From Nyssa sinensis (taxonomy: Eukaryota; Streptophyta; Magnoliopsida; Cornales; Nyssaceae), in NCBI GenBank assembly GCA_008638375.1, contig CM018052.1, forward strand, positions 26,195,071-26,259,070: DNA of 64,000 nucleotides. The letters are read 5' to 3'. Below are positions 24,603-37,644 of this stretch, in pieces. Every line of letters begins with the position of its first letter. Position 1 is the stretch's first letter. The notes under the pieces are model-generated. The model made no database searches. It was not told where the DNA came from and was given only the letters and a program-made list of their open reading frames with translations. The translations under genes and the position numbers were made by a program.

Positions 24603-27445
24603 TGTAGAGATCTGAAAAATCAGGGTAAATTTTTCGTTTTGCCAGTAGGACACTATTTATACAGTATTTGCCGATAGGGCACTATATATGCATAATTTAG
24701 ACATAAGTCATGTTTAGGAGCATATTTTGAGTATTGCATAGAAAATAAATATGCTTAGAATGTTAAAATACACATCCTATAAGAATTTTGGCATATTCGA
24801 GATAGTTTGAAAAATGGACCAAAAAGGGCATCCCGAGTGGCTTGGGTGGACCCGACCAAAACTGCCCACACGCGAAAATAAAATTTTCAAGAAAATATCA
24901 TTTAAAATAATTTTAAGAACTTTTGTTAAAACAAAATATCGAATTGAGGCGTTTCGGGACGGGTTTTAGTGTAACGGGGTCTCGAACTCATTAAGGGCAA
25001 AAATGTCTTTTTATCCCTTAGCCCCTTCAGTATAAATATAGCCCCTTAGAGTTAAAATCACATAAATTGTTTTGGAGAAAACATAGAAGTTGTGCATGGA
25101 GATAAAAGTGAAGGAAACCTAGGGTTTTCCAACTTTCAAGCCACCAAAACACATCTCTAGGCTAGAATTTTCACAAGGCTTCCTTCTAGGAACTTGTTCC
25201 CCATGTCAAGGGCTACATTCTCACCAATTGGTTTGGCTGCACAGCGAACATAACTCCCTTGGGTTGAGAAAAATCCTTTTAGATATGATATCTTGCTAAG
25301 TAAAGAATAGGGTTAAGCTTAAGAGTGTTTTGTATGTTGATTGAGTGATTTATATGTTTATTTGTTGTTAGAAAGTCACTTAGGATGTAGTTGCTTTAAA
25401 AAACCTAGAGTAGGTAATTTGTATACTAATGTGTTCTTTGAGTTCTTTGAAAATTTGTGAAAATGATGAACATGCAACTTGAATATATGTTTGATTCATT
25501 ATATTGTGGCTTATGTTCATGTGAATAGACCTTGTGTTTTGGAAGATATGGTTGTTTAATGCATTGACGCTTTTTATAATTATGTGTTCTTTGAGAATTA
25601 GTAATATAGTAAATATGTAACATGAGCATGTGTTTAAATTGATTGTATATAGCATATGTTCATGTGGAAGAAGTTTTGTGATTTGAAAGTTATGATTTAC
25701 TTTATGTATGATGCATGATTTAAGGTGTATACCATGCATTTGATAAAATGCCTCATTGAGATTGAATAGAAAAATCAAGGCATATTGGTATGGTGTGAAC
25801 CTTTGGAAACATAGTGTGGGTTGAGCACATTGGTGCTATGCATTATGAGGGTGTAGATCCTGTGGTGAAAAACTCAAAATTGGCCATGGTACTCGTGATC
25901 CAACGGGGACGGATCGTGAAGCGAGACATATGATTGGTACTTGTGTCCAACGGGGAAGGGCCGTGAAGCGAGACATGGGTATGACATAGAGTTGCATGTG
26001 TAGGTCATGCATATTGTCATTACATTGCATTGATGAATTGAAAGGCATATAATTTATATATATACACTTGCACATGTCTCGCCTTAAATTTGTTCTTTGC
26101 ATTAGCATTGTGTCATAGCAGCAGTTGAGCTGACCCTTTATGGGATATCATATTACAGATGAGACTTTTGGTACTTGAGACTTGATGAAGTCTTGAAGAG
26201 TGGAAGAGAAATAGACCACGAATGATATTTGGCATTAGGGAATAATTTTTGAGTTGTATGAGGGCATAAGTCCTAAGACATATGTAATGAATTTGTAAAA
26301 ATCTTGTGTAGTGTGGAAACAATGGCAAGACCCTAAAATTGTAATAAGCATGAGGTTATGATGTTTCAAATTTCAAGTATATGTGTATGTATGGAGGATT
26401 GTATATTTTAAATGATGTATAGATATTTAGTTGAATAAAACATATATTTGGTTGCTAATTTGAGAAATGATAGGTTGTATTGTGAAATATTAGGTGGAAA
26501 AAGGCTTAGAAAATAAAGGAAATCATGTTAAAATTTTATGAAATTAAAGGGTTTGTTAGTTGTGTGAAACACCTTAAATATAGTTGGGAAAAGTGCCAAA
26601 AGGGGGGAGGGGGGGTTAAAAACCTTGAGGAAATAGGCGAAAAATGGAAAAAAAAAAGTGGCTTGCAAAACTTGGAAAAAAAAAACGAAAAACAGAGAAA
26701 ATCAGTTGCTGGACAGAGAAATTTAGCTGTAGTAAATACACTGTAGCTATAGTGAAACCTGCAAAAAATAGCCCAGACCAGCCCCTGCCCAACCGCTCGC
26801 CCCACGCGCCCCACGCTATGCCCTGCCTACACGTGCCACGCCCCGCCTGCTAGCCCCACACCCGCGCGCCTTGTGAGCCTTGCGCGCCTACGCCTACTGC
26901 TTGACAACCCATAGCACCCAACCCTGATAGCCCCTTGACACTTGCATTTAGCCACCCTTTTGAGCCATGTTTGGCCACCCTTTTGTGCCATGTTTGGCCA
27001 CCCTATTGGGCCATGTTTGGCTAATCCTTGGACTATGTTTGGTCACCTTTTTAGGCCATGTTTGGCCACTTTATTGAGCCATGTTTGGCCACTACCTTAG
27101 ACAAATTTTGGTAGATTTGTTGACTTATTCTTGGCCTATGTCTTAGGGCATTTGAGGCCCATTTGGGCCATTATTCCAAGGTATATTTAGAGACACTTTG
27201 GGGCTATTTTGGAGGCTATGTTTGAACATGACTTAGACTTATTTTGACTATTGATTGGGAGGGATGTTTGAGTGACCTTAGGAGACCATTTTGGTTAAGT
27301 TGAATAGTAAGTTTTAATTTCAAATCTTGGGGAAACATGGGGGAATAAATGCATAATCAACTGAATCCATCTTAATGGTCTTTAATTTATTTTTCTTATT
27401 TCATTTCACCCACTCACCGGGTTTGTGAAAATTCGGGGCGTGACG
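24603..27445 (-). mobile_element. giant solo LTR, family A copy 5, nested in the gypsy element
   Basis: On the minus strand it runs from CGTCACGCCCCGAATTTTCA (first T changed to C) to ATCTCTACA. TSD ATCCT lies at 24598-24602 and 27446-27450. Length 2,843 bp, no coding domain. It is closest to the copy at 32337: both carry a 23-bp repeat array, a GC-rich block (26780-26890 here) and the end GGGTAAATTTTTCGTTTTGC. Confidence 0.93.
26950..27095 (-). repeat. 23-bp tandem repeat in family-A LTR
   Basis: GCCATGTTTGGCCACCC-like units recur at 26965, 26988, 27011, 27056 and 27079 (period 23; the unit at 27032 is diverged). The same array occurs at 32690-32832. Confidence 0.92.
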
Positions 27446-27450
27446 ATCCT

Positions 27451-28060
27451 CAACTTCCTCCTAGAAGTACCTGGAGTCCTTAATTTTATCATAGTAGCAC
27501 CTAGGATTCTTTATCTTATTATGCAAATACCTAGGTGAATCAAAATGATTTGAAGAATGCCTAAAGTATTGCTCTTGGTACCTATTATGTGGACGAGCAA
27601 ATCTAAAAATATCCTTCTTGTTATTCTCAAAGAATTTAGGAAACCTATCATGACGATGATAACTAGTGTAATGCATGGTATCTTTTTAAATAGGTCATCT
27701 ATATTTTGATGCATCACAAAATAATTTTTTTATGAGATGAACACTATAAAAAACTAAACAAGACTCGAAACTACATTTTGAGGATTAGAAGAAAAGTTAG
27801 AATGAAAGTTTAAAGAATGGCAATGAAAGACAAGTAAGATGTGTTATGGGGACCTTTGTGCCAATTTACCAACATACTAAATTGAATTTAAAAATAGCAC
27901 ATTCTTCAAAATAGAATAATGCATACCTTCTCAAGATCCACAAGTGACCTTTCATGTAATTTGAAAGTATCACACAAGTGATTGCTATTTCTCCATGCTC
28001 TCTACTTTGGGAGACTAGTTTATGAAAATGCTGAGAGTTTGAAAATTTCAGCAAATTTGT
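27451..28060 (-). pseudogene. gypsy gag remnant
   Basis: A Tyr/Arg/His/Asn-rich segment (HRHDRFPKFFENNKKDIFRF, then NHFDSPRYLHNKIKNP), typical of the basic linker after gag in such elements. No CCHC knuckle is seen. Several frames are used, so it is decayed. Confidence 0.55.
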
Positions 28061-29136
28061 GTAGGCCTCAAAAATAGTAAAAGTGTTAGAGACAATATCT
28101 AGAACTTCAAAAGCTTTGGGGCCAACTTCTAAATTTTGAATTTTGGGTCAAATGGCTCTAGCAGGTTTCTTTGGGGTTGGATAGACTAAGAGAATATGGG
28201 AAAAGGTTAAGAATAATGGGCTGGTTATAGGAATTGGGCTGTTTTTTTTTTTTGTCAATCGGGACTAGGCATGATTGGGTAAGATATGAAATTGGGCTAC
28301 TTTGGGAAGTTGGGTTTCGGCTTGGGCCTAAAATTAAATCACTAGTCGGGTGAAAAAAAAAGTACTAGTGTTAGCTTATTGGTTGGGAATTGGTTTGGGT
28401 CAAGGCTAGGTAAGTGAATGCTCGGTTTTAGTTTAGTGATGATGAGCTAGGTTATATAGGCTAATTGTTGGTAAATAGGTAGGGCTTAGAATTAGAGTTT
28501 GGGTTAATAAAACAAAAAGGTTGGGTAATTGGTGTGTGGGTCACAGGCTGTTACAATCCCACCTCCCTCACGATGCAACTCTGGGGTTTAAATACCCAGT
28601 TCACGACGACTGTTGTTCACCGATATTGGTGGGATTTCAAGGCGATGAAGAAGATGACTTCAGCGGTTTCAACACTGTGTGAATGGTTACTATTGCTTTC
28701 CCAACGACGGCTGGGTTTGCGATATGTCAGAGTGTGGCGATCGTGACTGCGGAGGTGATGAAACTGGCTGTAGCAACTAGCAGACCTTGCAGTGTTGATG
28801 AAAACAATAGAGTTGATAACGAACAGAGATGATAATGGTAGCGATGACCACACAATGACGAATCTGAAATAAATCTCACGTTCTTCGATGCGTTGTGTTG
28901 ATGATTATGGCGTTGATGAATCTGGGGGCACTCTAGCGCGCTGTTGATCTGCGATGATGGATATGAAATTCTTTTTTTTTTTTTTGTTATGAAGCGATGA
29001 AGATGGATATGCACTGTAGTGATTCTTACAGTGATGGGTCACTCATCGATGTGCGACAGCAATGGTAGGTTATGGGAGTGATGGATAATGTTAGTGATGA
29101 TAGATATGGCGAGAACAGTAGCGGAAGAAGGATTGA
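28061..29136 (-). other. gypsy element 5' internal leader
   Basis: No open frame that I can assign. It contains GAT/CAT-rich text and poly(T) runs. It lies between the PBS and the gag remnant, so it is a leader or decayed gag. Confidence 0.5.
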
Positions 29137-29137
29137 A

Positions 29138-29153
29138 CCTGGCTCTGATTCCA
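29138..29153 (-). other. primer-binding site, initiator-Met tRNA
   Basis: Minus strand TGGAATCAGAGCCAGG, three bases inside the 5' LTR. It matches the complement of the plant tRNA-iMet 3' end (TGGTATCAGAGCCAGG) with one mismatch. Confidence 0.9.
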
Positions 29154-29156
29154 AAT

Positions 29157-29490
29157 TGATGTAGAACCAGAGAGATTAAAGAAGAGAAGAAATAGAAGGG
29201 AAGGAGATGAAGAAATAGGAAGAGAGAAAAGAGAACGAGAGTGCAGAAAATTAATATTTTGTAATTATTTAATAATCAAAGTCTAAATCTATTTAATACA
29301 ACTTACCTCTTGTATAGAAAACTCAAAGTAATCAAATCCTAAAATTATGAAACTAAAACATATCTTATATCAACTCAAACAAATCCTAAATATAAAAATA
29401 AAAAAGTAAATAAAAATAAAATTACATAATAATATATATCCTTCTGGGTCAAATATTATTGGCCTATGAAGTCCTTCTTGATCTCCATAA
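29157..29490 (-). repeat. gypsy element LTR (5' on minus strand)
   Basis: TGATGTAGAACC...CTCCATAA. The final bases are degraded relative to the partner copy (CCCCATCA). Confidence 0.95.
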
Positions 29491-29495
29491 GTGAT

Positions 29496-30345
29496 CGTAG
29501 TAGGTTGTTCATGAGGTTATGTCCTCGTAAGGTGGAAAATCTACCTAAAATGAAATGCGATCCCAGTAGGTCTTTTTCATGAGATTGCACCCTCATTGGC
29601 TGTTTACTTAAAAGGAAATACGATCCTATTTGCACTTTCCATGACATTTGTCATTCCCTCATTGGCTTAGGTACCTGATAATGAGATTTCTTAATCAGTT
29701 AATACTGAGCCCCTCTTACCATCCTCCAATTCGCTGGAGCCCTTCTTCTCTATGTGGGGTATAACCTGATGTATCATAGTTCGCACCAGACTATACCGTA
29801 AGCAATGACTAGGTCACTAATTTGGAGCAAGACCATTACTGCAAGATAAGGTGTGGCGCACGAACACCCCATCCCAGGGCTTTGACATATCTAGTCGTGG
29901 AGGATCCCCACAACCACGGGGTTAAAAAACCTTAAACGCCATACATTCAAGGTGCCTATAAATAGCTCCCTTGCCCAAAAAAGAAAGAAGGACACTCCTT
30001 ATAAAAAAGGACACTCCTTATAAAAAAGGACTCTCTGTCCTCCCAACCTAACCCTTATTTGTTATGACCTCTCACTCGCCATTCTCTCCACTAACCCCGT
30101 GCTCCCATATTTCTTTCATATTTCCTTTGCCATTCTAGGAGGAAGGCTCCTAGAAACTTCATTTTCACTTACAATATCACTCTCACAACATTATATATAT
30201 GTTTTATATGAAAAATCAATTTGTATAATTTTTTTATTTTTTATTTTTATAGTTGTCAACTTGCTCCAAAGAATTGGAATTAGTGATTTAGTCAATTTGA
30301 TAACAAAAGTGGTTCCTAGACTTATAAGTCTAAAATGCGGGTAGC
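29496..30345 (+). repeat. right half of the older LTR-like element
   Basis: Continues the roughly 65-bp repeats from 22740-22909. It then has a TATA box (TATAAATA, 29957-29964), a 20-bp direct duplication (GGACACTCCTTATAAAAAA, near 29989 and 30009) and a CT-rich leader. The arrangement is that of an LTR U3-R-U5, but the ends are not resolved. Confidence 0.5.
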
Positions 30346-32202
30346 TTAAGGATTCATATATAAATTCTTACAATTGGTTTGTCATTTTTCTTTTTAATTT
30401 TTTTTATGTTTATATAAAAGTCACCAATTAATTTGTCTCTTTCTTACTCCATTTTTGTTACTAAAACTAACTAAAATTGTGTTTATTATGTACAAGATCA
30501 AAGAATAAGTATTCCGACCACCACCACCACCACCACCACCACCACCATCATAGTATTTTTTTACTAGTATAAATTGCAAAGAAAACAAAGGAACAACATT
30601 AAGATTATTTATGGATACGTGTGTATGCATGTAAATGCTTGTACATATGTATACATATATGCATATATATATATAATGTATATATAATCAACTGTTATAA
30701 TTAATAAACATGGAAGATAAAAAACTTATTAATTATTAGAATTATTAATTACTAAGTTTCATCATACTTTCATGAACAAAAAAGTGTTTCTTACGTGTAT
30801 ATGACTTTTGGTATATAAAGAAGACCTTATACACAACTTTTCAAATATATTTTGATCTTTTATTAAAATTACGTATAATTTTCAACTTCAAGCATGAAAA
30901 ACTTTCAAATATCCTTTTAAACTAAAGAAGTTATGTTTCTCGTGTTTACTCATGTCTTAATATTTCCTACTTACAATACTTTTGACTCTAATTATGTAAA
31001 ATTAATGGATATAATTAGCAAGACATGCCATGAATGGGATAAATATAAGTAAATATATGACCATTTTATCTCTCTAATAATTAATATTACAAAGGATTTT
31101 CTCAAGATGCAATTATAAAATAGAGTATAATAGATCTCCACTTTAGAATACCAGATCACTCTCTTGTCTTTTTGAAAGTTTACAAACCTTCTGTTCCTTT
31201 TCATCTGAATTGTACATATCACACATTATTGGAATTTTATCATTGTTTCATTAGGCTTTTATACCTATTTAAATTTGAAGCTTTGCAATGATTATTTTAT
31301 CTAAATTCTCGAGCTCATTTTAGCTTCGTATGTGTTATATTTTTGACCATTTATTTTATTTCTCTATGTTCACTCTAGGCTCAAATATTTTCTGATTAAG
31401 TCCTACTATCAAATTTGACCAAAAAATTTGCTTTGTAACATCGAAAAACCTTTTGGTAGACTTGTGTATAATTTTAGTACTTAATTTCATAATTTATTTA
31501 GCCTTTTAGGGTGCTCTGTATTAAATGTTATTTTTTTTAACATCAAATTTAGATTTAGAACATAAAAAAAATAAGATATGCCCTTTTAAAGTTATCGTAG
31601 CCAATCTAGAAATTTATTAGGACATATTCGTAATTAATTTAAAATATATAAAATATTCTTCAAAATTTTTTTTGCTAAAATGGACCCGTATTTGAGTCTA
31701 AAGTAGCCAAAATTACCTCTTTTGCTAGAAAAGCATTTTATTTTATTATATTAAAAAGTTAGGAATATTTTTGAAAATATTTTAGTAAAACTTAGGTATT
31801 TTTGTAATTACTAGAAAATATAGGGACAACTTTGTAATTACATAAAAGTTTACAAAATTTCTCATAAATATTAAAAAATCAAGGGCATTTTTGTAAACAT
31901 AAAAATTTTAGGGGTTATTTTGTAAATATAAAAATATAAGGGCTATTTTATAAATACTTAAAAGTTTAGGGGTTAATTTATAATTATATAAAAATCAAGG
32001 GTGAAATTGCAATATATAAAATCTTGGTTGCCGAATAGGTTAAAACCCTTAATAGCGAGTTCAGATATATTGGGTACTTCATTGGGTCTCTCTTAAACTC
32101 GTTACCAAGTAATCCAATTAATCTCATTTCTATATCCATTCTAATACCTTCATCAAAAGTTTTAATATAATAAAGTTTAATCGAGTTTGTAAAATTAGAT
32201 TC

Positions 32203-32235
<33 letters not shown>

Positions 32236-32336
32236 TGCATGTACATTTGATATAATAGCTTACCTATAGAGTAAAATTGTGGAAATCTCTTAGACCTCTT
32301 TCTGTTTTATCTTCCCAAATCCTCTGTCTTCTTTTA
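30346..32336. other. AT-rich intergenic region
   Basis: No gene recognised. It has an (ACC)n run (30519-30546), degenerate GGGGTTATTTTGTAAATA units (31800-32020) and a (TA)n run (32204-32233). Confidence 0.6.
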
Positions 32337-35238
32337 TGTCACGCCCCAAATTTTCATAAACCTGGGGAGTGAGTGGAAATGAATTAAGAAAAATTAATAA
32401 AAGACAATTAAATGGATTTAGTTGATTACCCATTAATTTTTTCATGTTTTCCAAAATTAAAAATGAAAATTTATTAACTAGACTTACCCAAGATGAATTC
32501 CAAATAGTAGTCAAACACCTCCCCTAACCAATGGTCAAATAGTCTAAGTCATGTCCAAGCATCACCTCTAAGATGGCCCCAAAAATGTCTTTAATGTGAC
32601 TTGAAATAGTGGCTTAAATGAACCCCAAATTTCCTAAGGCATAGACCAAGAATAGGTCAAAAATTCTACCTAAGGTAGTCTAAGGAGGTGGCCAAACATG
32701 GCCCAATAGGGTAGCCAAACATGGCCCAAAAGGATGGCCAAACATGGCCTAAGGATTGGCCAAACATGGTCCAATAGGGTGGCCAAACATGGACCAAAAG
32801 GATGACCAAACATGGACCAAAAGGGTGGCCAAGGGCTGGTGTTAAGAGGTGTTAGGCTAGGCTAGGCGCACAAGGCATGGCATGGGCACGTGCAGCGCCC
32901 ATGGCAGGCACGACGTGGGGTGCGCGGGCCGGCGCAGGCGTGCGTTAACTGGCTGGTCTTTTGGCCTTGATCCAAAATCTGATTTTTTTTGGTTCACTAT
33001 TCATCACTACAGTAAACCAGTAGCCAAAATGCTATAGTACTAAAATTTCAACCTTTGTCCAAAAATCTTGGTTTTGAAATTTTTATACCTATTTCAATTT
33101 ATTTCATTACCAAACTTGGTGTGGGACTCTATATCATGTGAAATGACCATTTTACTATTTTTTTCTTATTTTTTGACTTCAAATAATTTATGGACTAATT
33201 TGCCCCTATTTTTTATTTCTTTACCTTTCTTTTTCTTCTTAAGTCATTTAATTTCCTACTTAGAAAATATAGGCACGCTCTCTCGCTTCATTCAATCTAG
33301 TTGCTATATTTTGAAAAATTTCACCATAATTTTCTTTATTTTCTAAACTTTTTCTACCCAATATTTCTCACAACACAATCCAATACTCTCAAACTAGCAG
33401 CCAAACTACATCCGTTAATTCAATTAAACATTCATACATCATTTAAAACATACAATCCACCATATATACACATATACTTGAAATTTAAATATTACCAACT
33501 TCATGCTCATTATAATTTTATAGCCTTGCCTATTGTTTTCATACTATACAAAATTTTTATAAGTAAATACACATGTCTTAGGGCTTATGCCCTCATACAT
33601 ACAAAATGTATCCCTTAGGTCAAATATACTTCAAAAATCTATTTTTCCTCCGTACTCCAATGACTTCATCAAGTCTCATGTGCCGGGAGTCTCATCTGTA
33701 ATATGTAATCCTATGTAGGGTAAGCACGACGGCCTAGTATGACATAATGCTAATATAAAGAACAAAGTTAAGGCGTGACATGTGCAAAGTGTACATTCAT
33801 AAGTTATATGCCTTCCAATTTATCAATGCGATGCAATGGAAATATGCATGACACACCCATGCAACTCTATGCCATACCCATGTCTCGCTTCACGGTTCTT
33901 CCCTGTCAGCTCGCGAGTATTGTCGTATGTCTTGCTTCACGGTCTGTTCCCGTTGGATCGTGAGTACCATGACCAATTTTGGGTTTTTCACCATAGGATC
34001 TACACCCTCATAATGCATAGCACCAATGTGCTCAACACACGCTATATTTCCAAAGATTTGCGTATGCCAAGATGTCTTGATTTTTCTATGCAATTTCAAT
34101 GAGGCATTTATCAAACACATGGGGTATACCTTAAATAATGCATCATACATAAAGCAAACTATAACTTTTAAATCACAAAACTTTGTCTATATGAACTTAG
34201 CATATAATCCAATCAATTTCGCATATAATCATGTTACATGTTCACAACTTAAAACAAATTCTTAAAGATTACATAAGTACACAAAGTACCAATACATTAA
34301 GCAACCATAACTTTCAAACTATAAGACTTTGTCTACATAAACATAAGCTAGACTACAATGAATTATACATATATTCAAGTTTCATGTTCATCACTTCACT
34401 AAATTCTCAAAGAATACATAAGTACACAAGGTACCAACCCTAGGTTTTTAAAGTAACTATATGCTAGGTAATTTCCTAACAACAAATAAGCATATAAGTT
34501 ATACAATCAACATATAAAAACACTCATAAACTTAACCTTATTCTTTACTTAGCAAAATATCATACCTAAAAGGGTTTTTCTCAACCCTAGGGAGTTTTAC
34601 TCGCTGCGCAGCCAAACCAATCAGTAAGAACGTAGCCTTTGATATGGGGAACAACTTCCTAGAAGGAAGCGTTGTGAAAATCCAAGCCTAGAGATGAGTT
34701 TTGGAGAGTTGAAAGTTGGAAAACCCTAGGTTTTCTTCACATTTTCCTCCATGCACGACATGCTGCTCATTCCTCAGACCAAATTATGTGATTTTAACAC
34801 TAAAGGGTCTTATTTTTAGTAAAGGGGTCAAGGGGTGAAAAGACCCTTTTGTCCTTAATGAGTTCGGGACCTCGTTACACTACAACCTGTTCCAAAATGC
34901 CTCAATTTGACATTCTGATTTAACCAAAGTTCTTAAAATTATTTTAAATGATATTGTTTTAAAAAATTTATTTTCGCCTGTTGGTGGGTATGGCCAGGTC
35001 CACCCGGGATGACCTTTATGGTCCAATTTTTAAATTATCTCCGAATATGCTCAAATTCTTACAAGAAATGTATTTTAACATTTTAAGCATATTTTCCTTC
35101 TATGACATGCTCAAAATATGCTTCTAAACATGGCTTATGTCTAAATGATGCATGTGTAGTTCCCTACCAACAAATAGTGCATGAATAGTGTCCTACTGGC
35201 AAAACGAAAAATTTACCCTAATTTTTCAAGTCTTTACA
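32337..35238 (+). mobile_element. giant solo LTR, family A copy 3
   Basis: Starts TGTCACGCCCCAAATTTTCA and ends TTTTTCAAGTCTTTACA. Flanks are TTTTA (32332-32336) and CTTTA (35239-35243), a 4/5 TSD. Length 2,902 bp. It has the same subfamily features as the nested copy at 24603-27445. Confidence 0.85.
32690..32832 (+). repeat. 23-bp tandem repeat
   Basis: CCAAACATGG starts at 32692, 32715, 32738, 32760, 32783 and 32806. It sits next to a GC-rich block (32860-32950). Confidence 0.95.
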
Positions 35239-35665
35239 CTTTAGCTTTCCTCCCTCTGTCTCTCTTCCCGATGTGTGGGTGCGTGTTTTGTTTTGTCAAG
35301 GGTATGTATAGAAAAAATTTCTTAGATTTCTAGTTGATAATGTCATGCGTGAGACATCATTATTATTATATTGTTAATTTTTAAAAACTTTTCTTGACAC
35401 CTAGGTTGATGACATCATGTGGGTGATGTCATTGCATTACATCATTTTTTTTTTCCTTGACGTGTGAAACGTCTTGATGGGAGTGCATGTTTTAATCAAT
35501 GACAAAAGGTTGAAAGATCTAATCTAATAGGGCTTGTTATGTTGTTAAGAGAAAAGAGGAAATCAATCAAAGATGGATGATGCAAATTTAGAAGATGTGA
35601 AATTAAAGGCATCAACACCATTTGAGTATGTCTTGTTGTTGACATTTTGAATGAGGAAAGAGCAT

Positions 35666-36892
35666 AAAATATTTGGCAAAAGTTAAAAAATCTCTAAAAG
35701 GTAAGAGTTTTGCAGCAAACTTCCTTTGGAAAGAAAACTGTATGCTCGGAAAATAGTGGAGGGTGCAAATATCTATAAACATTTGAATGTGTTAATCAGA
35801 TCTAGGATTAACTAAGGTTGGTTTTAAAAGGCTGGAGGAATAAGATAAACCCATTGCTTCTTACAGTAGAGAGCAATTAAATGATGTCGATAGAGATGTT
35901 ATCACACTATCCACTTGTATTGATACTTAAGATAGTGATTAGAATTTAGAGTTTGGATATTTTGTTCACGTTTTCCCTCAAAAGGATTTGTTTAATATTT
36001 CCCATGAGATGAGAGTTGTAGTAATTTGATTATTAATTATTAATTAATAAAAAATATTAAATTTTAATTATTAAAGGTTTATCCATAAGATTTTGAAGGG
36101 AAAGTCTATTGTCACATTTTTATGGAAAAACAAATTTAGTTACTCATGAGATAGCTAGATAAATGTCTTGGCTCTATCATCATATTGATGGAGGTTGTTT
36201 CATAGCCAAGTCATAAAAATATCAATTTTTTTTGTCAAAAAGAAAAAATTAAACAGACATAATGTCAACTCAAAAGGGATATTGAGGAGTGAGTGTAAAA
36301 TATTTGGAAAAATATAAAAAAATCTCTAAAAGGAAAGAGCTTTGCTAAAAACTTCATTCTCTTGGAAAGAAAACTATATGCTTTGAAAATGGAGGGTGCA
36401 AATATCCAAAACTTGTGAATGTGTTAATCAGATCTTGGATTAACCAAGGTTAGTTTAGGAGGGTGGAGGAATAAGATAAGCCCAATGCTTCTAACTTGAG
36501 AGAACAATTAAATGATGTTTATAGAGATGTTATCACACTATCCACATGTATAGATACTTAGGATAGTGATTCAATTTTAGACTTGGGATATTTTATTCAT
36601 GTTTTATCTAGAAATGACATGTTTAATATGTCTCATGAGATTAGAGTAATAGTAATTGGATTATTAATAATTAGTTAATAGAAATTATTAAATTTTAATT
36701 ATTAAAGGTTTCTCTATAATATTTTGACGGAAAAGTCTACTGTCACATTTTTAGGGAAAAACAAATTTAGTAACTCATGAGGTAGCTAAATAAATGTCTT
36801 GGCTCTATTAGTGTATTGATGGAGGTTGTTTCTTAGCCAAGTTATAAAAACATCAAATGTTTTTTGTCAAAAGGAAAAAATTAAACAGACAT
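35666..36892. repeat. ~600-bp direct duplication
   Basis: 35666-36260 matches 36297-36892 at an offset of 631-632 bp, with scattered substitutions and a 36-bp spacer. Shared text includes GAATGTGTTAATCAGATCT and GTCTTGGCTCTAT. I do not recognise the unit as coding or as a known TE. It lies just past the 3' end of the carboxylesterase pseudogene. Confidence 0.9.
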
Positions 36893-36991
36893 ATTTCCTA
36901 AGAAGGTGCTTGATGAATTTTACTAGTTACCATACCTATGGGGAATAACACTTATTTCACAATTGAAATTTTATTTCAAAAAAGAATTAAC

Positions 36992-36997
36992 TTTATT
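36992..36997 (-). terminator. poly(A) signal of the carboxylesterase pseudogene
   Basis: AATAAA on the minus strand, about 100 nt after the stop. A second lies at 36971-36976. Confidence 0.45.
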
Positions 36998-37098
36998 CAA
37001 CAGTTACAAGTAACCAAAAACATCAATAGATACAACAAAGTACTGGGCCAGAAAACTAGATATGCTACTGAGAGGATATATAGACTTAGGCCTCGCCT

Positions 37099-37644
37099 TT
37101 ATGCACTATTCATGAAAGAAGCCATATGTTTAAGCAAGGTCATAGCTTCCCCACAGAAAGGATCTTTCAAGTGAAACACATAATTTTTTGACTTGGTCTC
37201 CATAAACGCCACCACACCCCCCAATCCACTCTTAGTTAGTGCCTTTATGTAATACACACCTCTATCTCTCGACCAATCTTTCTCAGCAATAGAAACCAGC
37301 ACTTTGCTTTCTCCGAGGCTCGACAACTTGGGGTCCAAAAGTGGGTTTACCCTTGGGTCATGTAACCCAATACTCATCCAACATGCAACACGTCACAAGT
37401 GTTCAACAATTGTTATGAATTTTGGGGGTAATTTAGCCTCATTCTGGCCAATTCGCTCTCTCCTAAAACAATATAGATTGATTAAAACAATCCCTACAAG
37501 CCTAACTTCAATCAATTTTTCTAACCCAAATCACATTGCCATATTGTGTACTATGTTACCACCTTCACTCTCTCCATTCAAAATTAACATAGTCTTTGAG
37601 CCATTTTTCATTACCACCTCATTTATAATAAGAAGCAACCTACT
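37099..37644 (-). pseudogene. plant carboxylesterase (CXE, alpha/beta-hydrolase 3), C-terminal half
   Basis: Remnant of a soluble carboxylesterase of the plant CXE / 2-hydroxyisoflavanone dehydratase-like family. It starts just before the nucleophile elbow, here GESEGGN (relatives have GDSAGGN). It continues with LVGIVLINLY, then HDPRVNPLLDPKLSSLGESK, which holds the acid residue region, VLVSIAEKDWSRDRG and NYVFHLKDP with the catalytic His. It ends in a normal position (MASFMNSA, stop at 37099). The frame is continuous but has two TGA codons (37531-37533 and 37393-37395), both plausible Trp or Arg losses. The N-terminal half, including the HGGGF oxyanion box, is missing: a family-B LTR begins at 37645, inside the gene. 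I did not find that half elsewhere in the window. Confidence 0.88.

Larger units (their letters stand above)
22915..29490 (-). mobile_element. Ty3/gypsy-type LTR retrotransposon, non-autonomous
   Basis: Two 334-bp LTRs (TGATGTAG...) in direct repeat, perfect 5-bp TSD GTGAT (22910-22914 and 29491-29495), a PBS and a PPT define a complete element on the minus strand. Without the 2,843-bp nested LTR (plus its duplicated TSD) it is about 3.7 kb. It encodes gag and protease remnants only; RT, RNase H and integrase are absent. By a rough eye count the LTRs differ at some 25-30 of 334 positions (about 8%), mostly transitions, so the insertion is not recent. Confidence 0.93.
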
